IMG/VR virus record: IMGVR_UViG_3300044858_000394
Span: 1-22,043 of that record
Length of the DNA: 22,043 bases
Direction: 5' to 3' (one strand)
Source: a virus
The stretch's first letter is position 1. Each line of letters opens with the position of its first letter. Below are positions 21,478-22,043 of this stretch, piece after piece. Under the pieces are notes generated by a model. It worked only from the letters and a program-made list of their open reading frames with translations, did no database searches and was not told where the DNA came from. The position numbers and the translations under genes are program-made.

Positions 21478-22043
21478 AGAACGTATTCCTTGGCACAAAC
21501 CTCAACGGAGAGGTATCGCGGTCTTCTGCTTCAGCCAAAAGCCATTGCTGTTCATACTCAGCCTTTAGCGCCATCACACGATTGGGATCCATATCTGGCA
21601 ACTTCATACTCAACAGATAAGCCAATCCTGCCACCATGCAGGGGATAAAACGGAACGGAATATCCTGCACGTTTACACCTGTGCCAGCGTCCTGAATACG
21701 GCGCATGCGGTAGTACACAAACATGTACTGATCTCCGGGGGCGTTAGGTGTAGGCCACACATTGATAGCAGGTAGGTTCTGCACGGTTATAGCTGCACCA
21801 GTAGTATGCGCCGCAGCGGTTGTGCCATTCTGTCCACGAGCGCAGTTTAACAACTGGTTGTTTACAGGGTCTATGTTGGGGTAACTGATGGTCTCATTAT
21901 CAATCTTGATAAACCCAGCAGTGGTCAAACCGTCCACATTAGACAACGTGATTGTGGTGGCTGTAGATGAAATGGTTCCGTTAAGGGTAACCGTAGTGCT
22001 GTTCTCTTGACCAGACTGACGGTTGTACCAGACCTGAATTGGT
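21470..22043 (-). CDS. Neck/adaptor-like phage protein, N-terminus beyond window
   Basis: The frame is open from the right edge and ends TAG at 21470; 190 codons are visible. An internal TTG at 21946 is in frame but lacks a ribosome site, and coding upstream continues smoothly (PIQVWYNRQSGQENSTTVTL), so the real start lies beyond 22043. A beta-rich module (ITLSNVDGLTTAGFIKIDNE ... LLNCARGQNGTTAAAHTTGA) precedes a region with NVWPTPNAPGDQYMFVYYRM, DIPFRFIPCMVAGLAYLLSM and DRDTSPLRFVPR. I recall this C-terminal pattern from a widespread uncultured-phage protein whose N-terminus resembles head-tail adaptors. Neck assignment rests on that and on the neighbours. Confidence 0.78.
   Translation of the reverse strand, partial: PIQVWYNRQSGQENSTTVTLNGTISSTATTITLSNVDGLTTAGFIKIDNETISYPNIDPVNNQLLNCARGQNGTTAAAHTTGAAITVQNLPAINVWPTPNAPGDQYMFVYYRMRRIQDAGTGVNVQDIPFRFIPCMVAGLAYLLSMKLPDMDPNRVMALKAEYEQQWLLAEAEDRDTSPLRFVPRNTFYA

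Noticed and set aside
21470-21946. TTG at 21946 as the true start of the right-edge gene
   Set aside because: No ribosome site precedes it, and upstream codons to the window edge continue a plausible protein, so the gene is truncated by the window.

Overview
The window is a stretch of a tailed-phage genome (Caudoviricetes, most likely with a podovirus-type short tail). Every credible gene lies on the minus strand, so the transcript reads from position 22043 down to position 1. Genes are separated by a few bases or overlap (ATGA or TGATG junctions), nearly all have a clear Shine-Dalgarno sequence, and no intergenic gap exceeds about 35 bases. No tRNA, rRNA, integrase, insertion sequence or CRISPR array is visible. 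Gene content resembles uncultured freshwater or marine phages of Gram-negative bacteria. A proteobacterial host is my inference; nothing in the window proves it.

Layout in transcription order. (1) Neck block, 22043-19867: a neck/adaptor-like protein cut by the right edge, a Cys4 zinc-ribbon protein, two small proteins and an SU10-type head-tail adaptor. (2) 19867-17745: two paralogous small structural proteins separated by a 64-aa gene, then a 325-aa protein made almost entirely of about 20-residue repeats. (3) Fibre block, 17735-14080: a tail fibre with a C-terminal S74 self-cleaving chaperone, a second fibre-like protein, a glycine-rich adhesin-like protein and a small possible accessory protein. 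(4) Lysis block, 14076-12573: a 30-aa Trp-flanked membrane peptide, a membrane-anchored 151-aa protein, a GH108 endolysin and a GTA-type holin. (5) Nozzle and ejection block, 12562-1: a 702-aa nozzle/stabilisation protein, a 130-aa protein, two Gly-rich proteins, a GNAT-fold-like protein in the position of T7 gp13, two large Gln/Ala-rich proteins, and a giant protein of more than 1,218 residues running off the left edge.

The adaptor -> nozzle -> small GNAT-like -> large internal proteins order parallels T7 gp11-gp12-gp13-gp14-gp15-gp16, but here fibres and lysis genes sit between adaptor and nozzle. The most interesting part is the ejection block. The giant protein carries an HESSH zincin metallopeptidase motif behind a hydrophobic N-terminal domain. 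Several of the preceding proteins share a short (A/E/R/G)GGI peptide motif. One of them has 18 in-register glycine-containing heptads. I infer that these proteins are packaged in the virion and injected together, possibly forming a channel through the cell envelope with a built-in peptidase.
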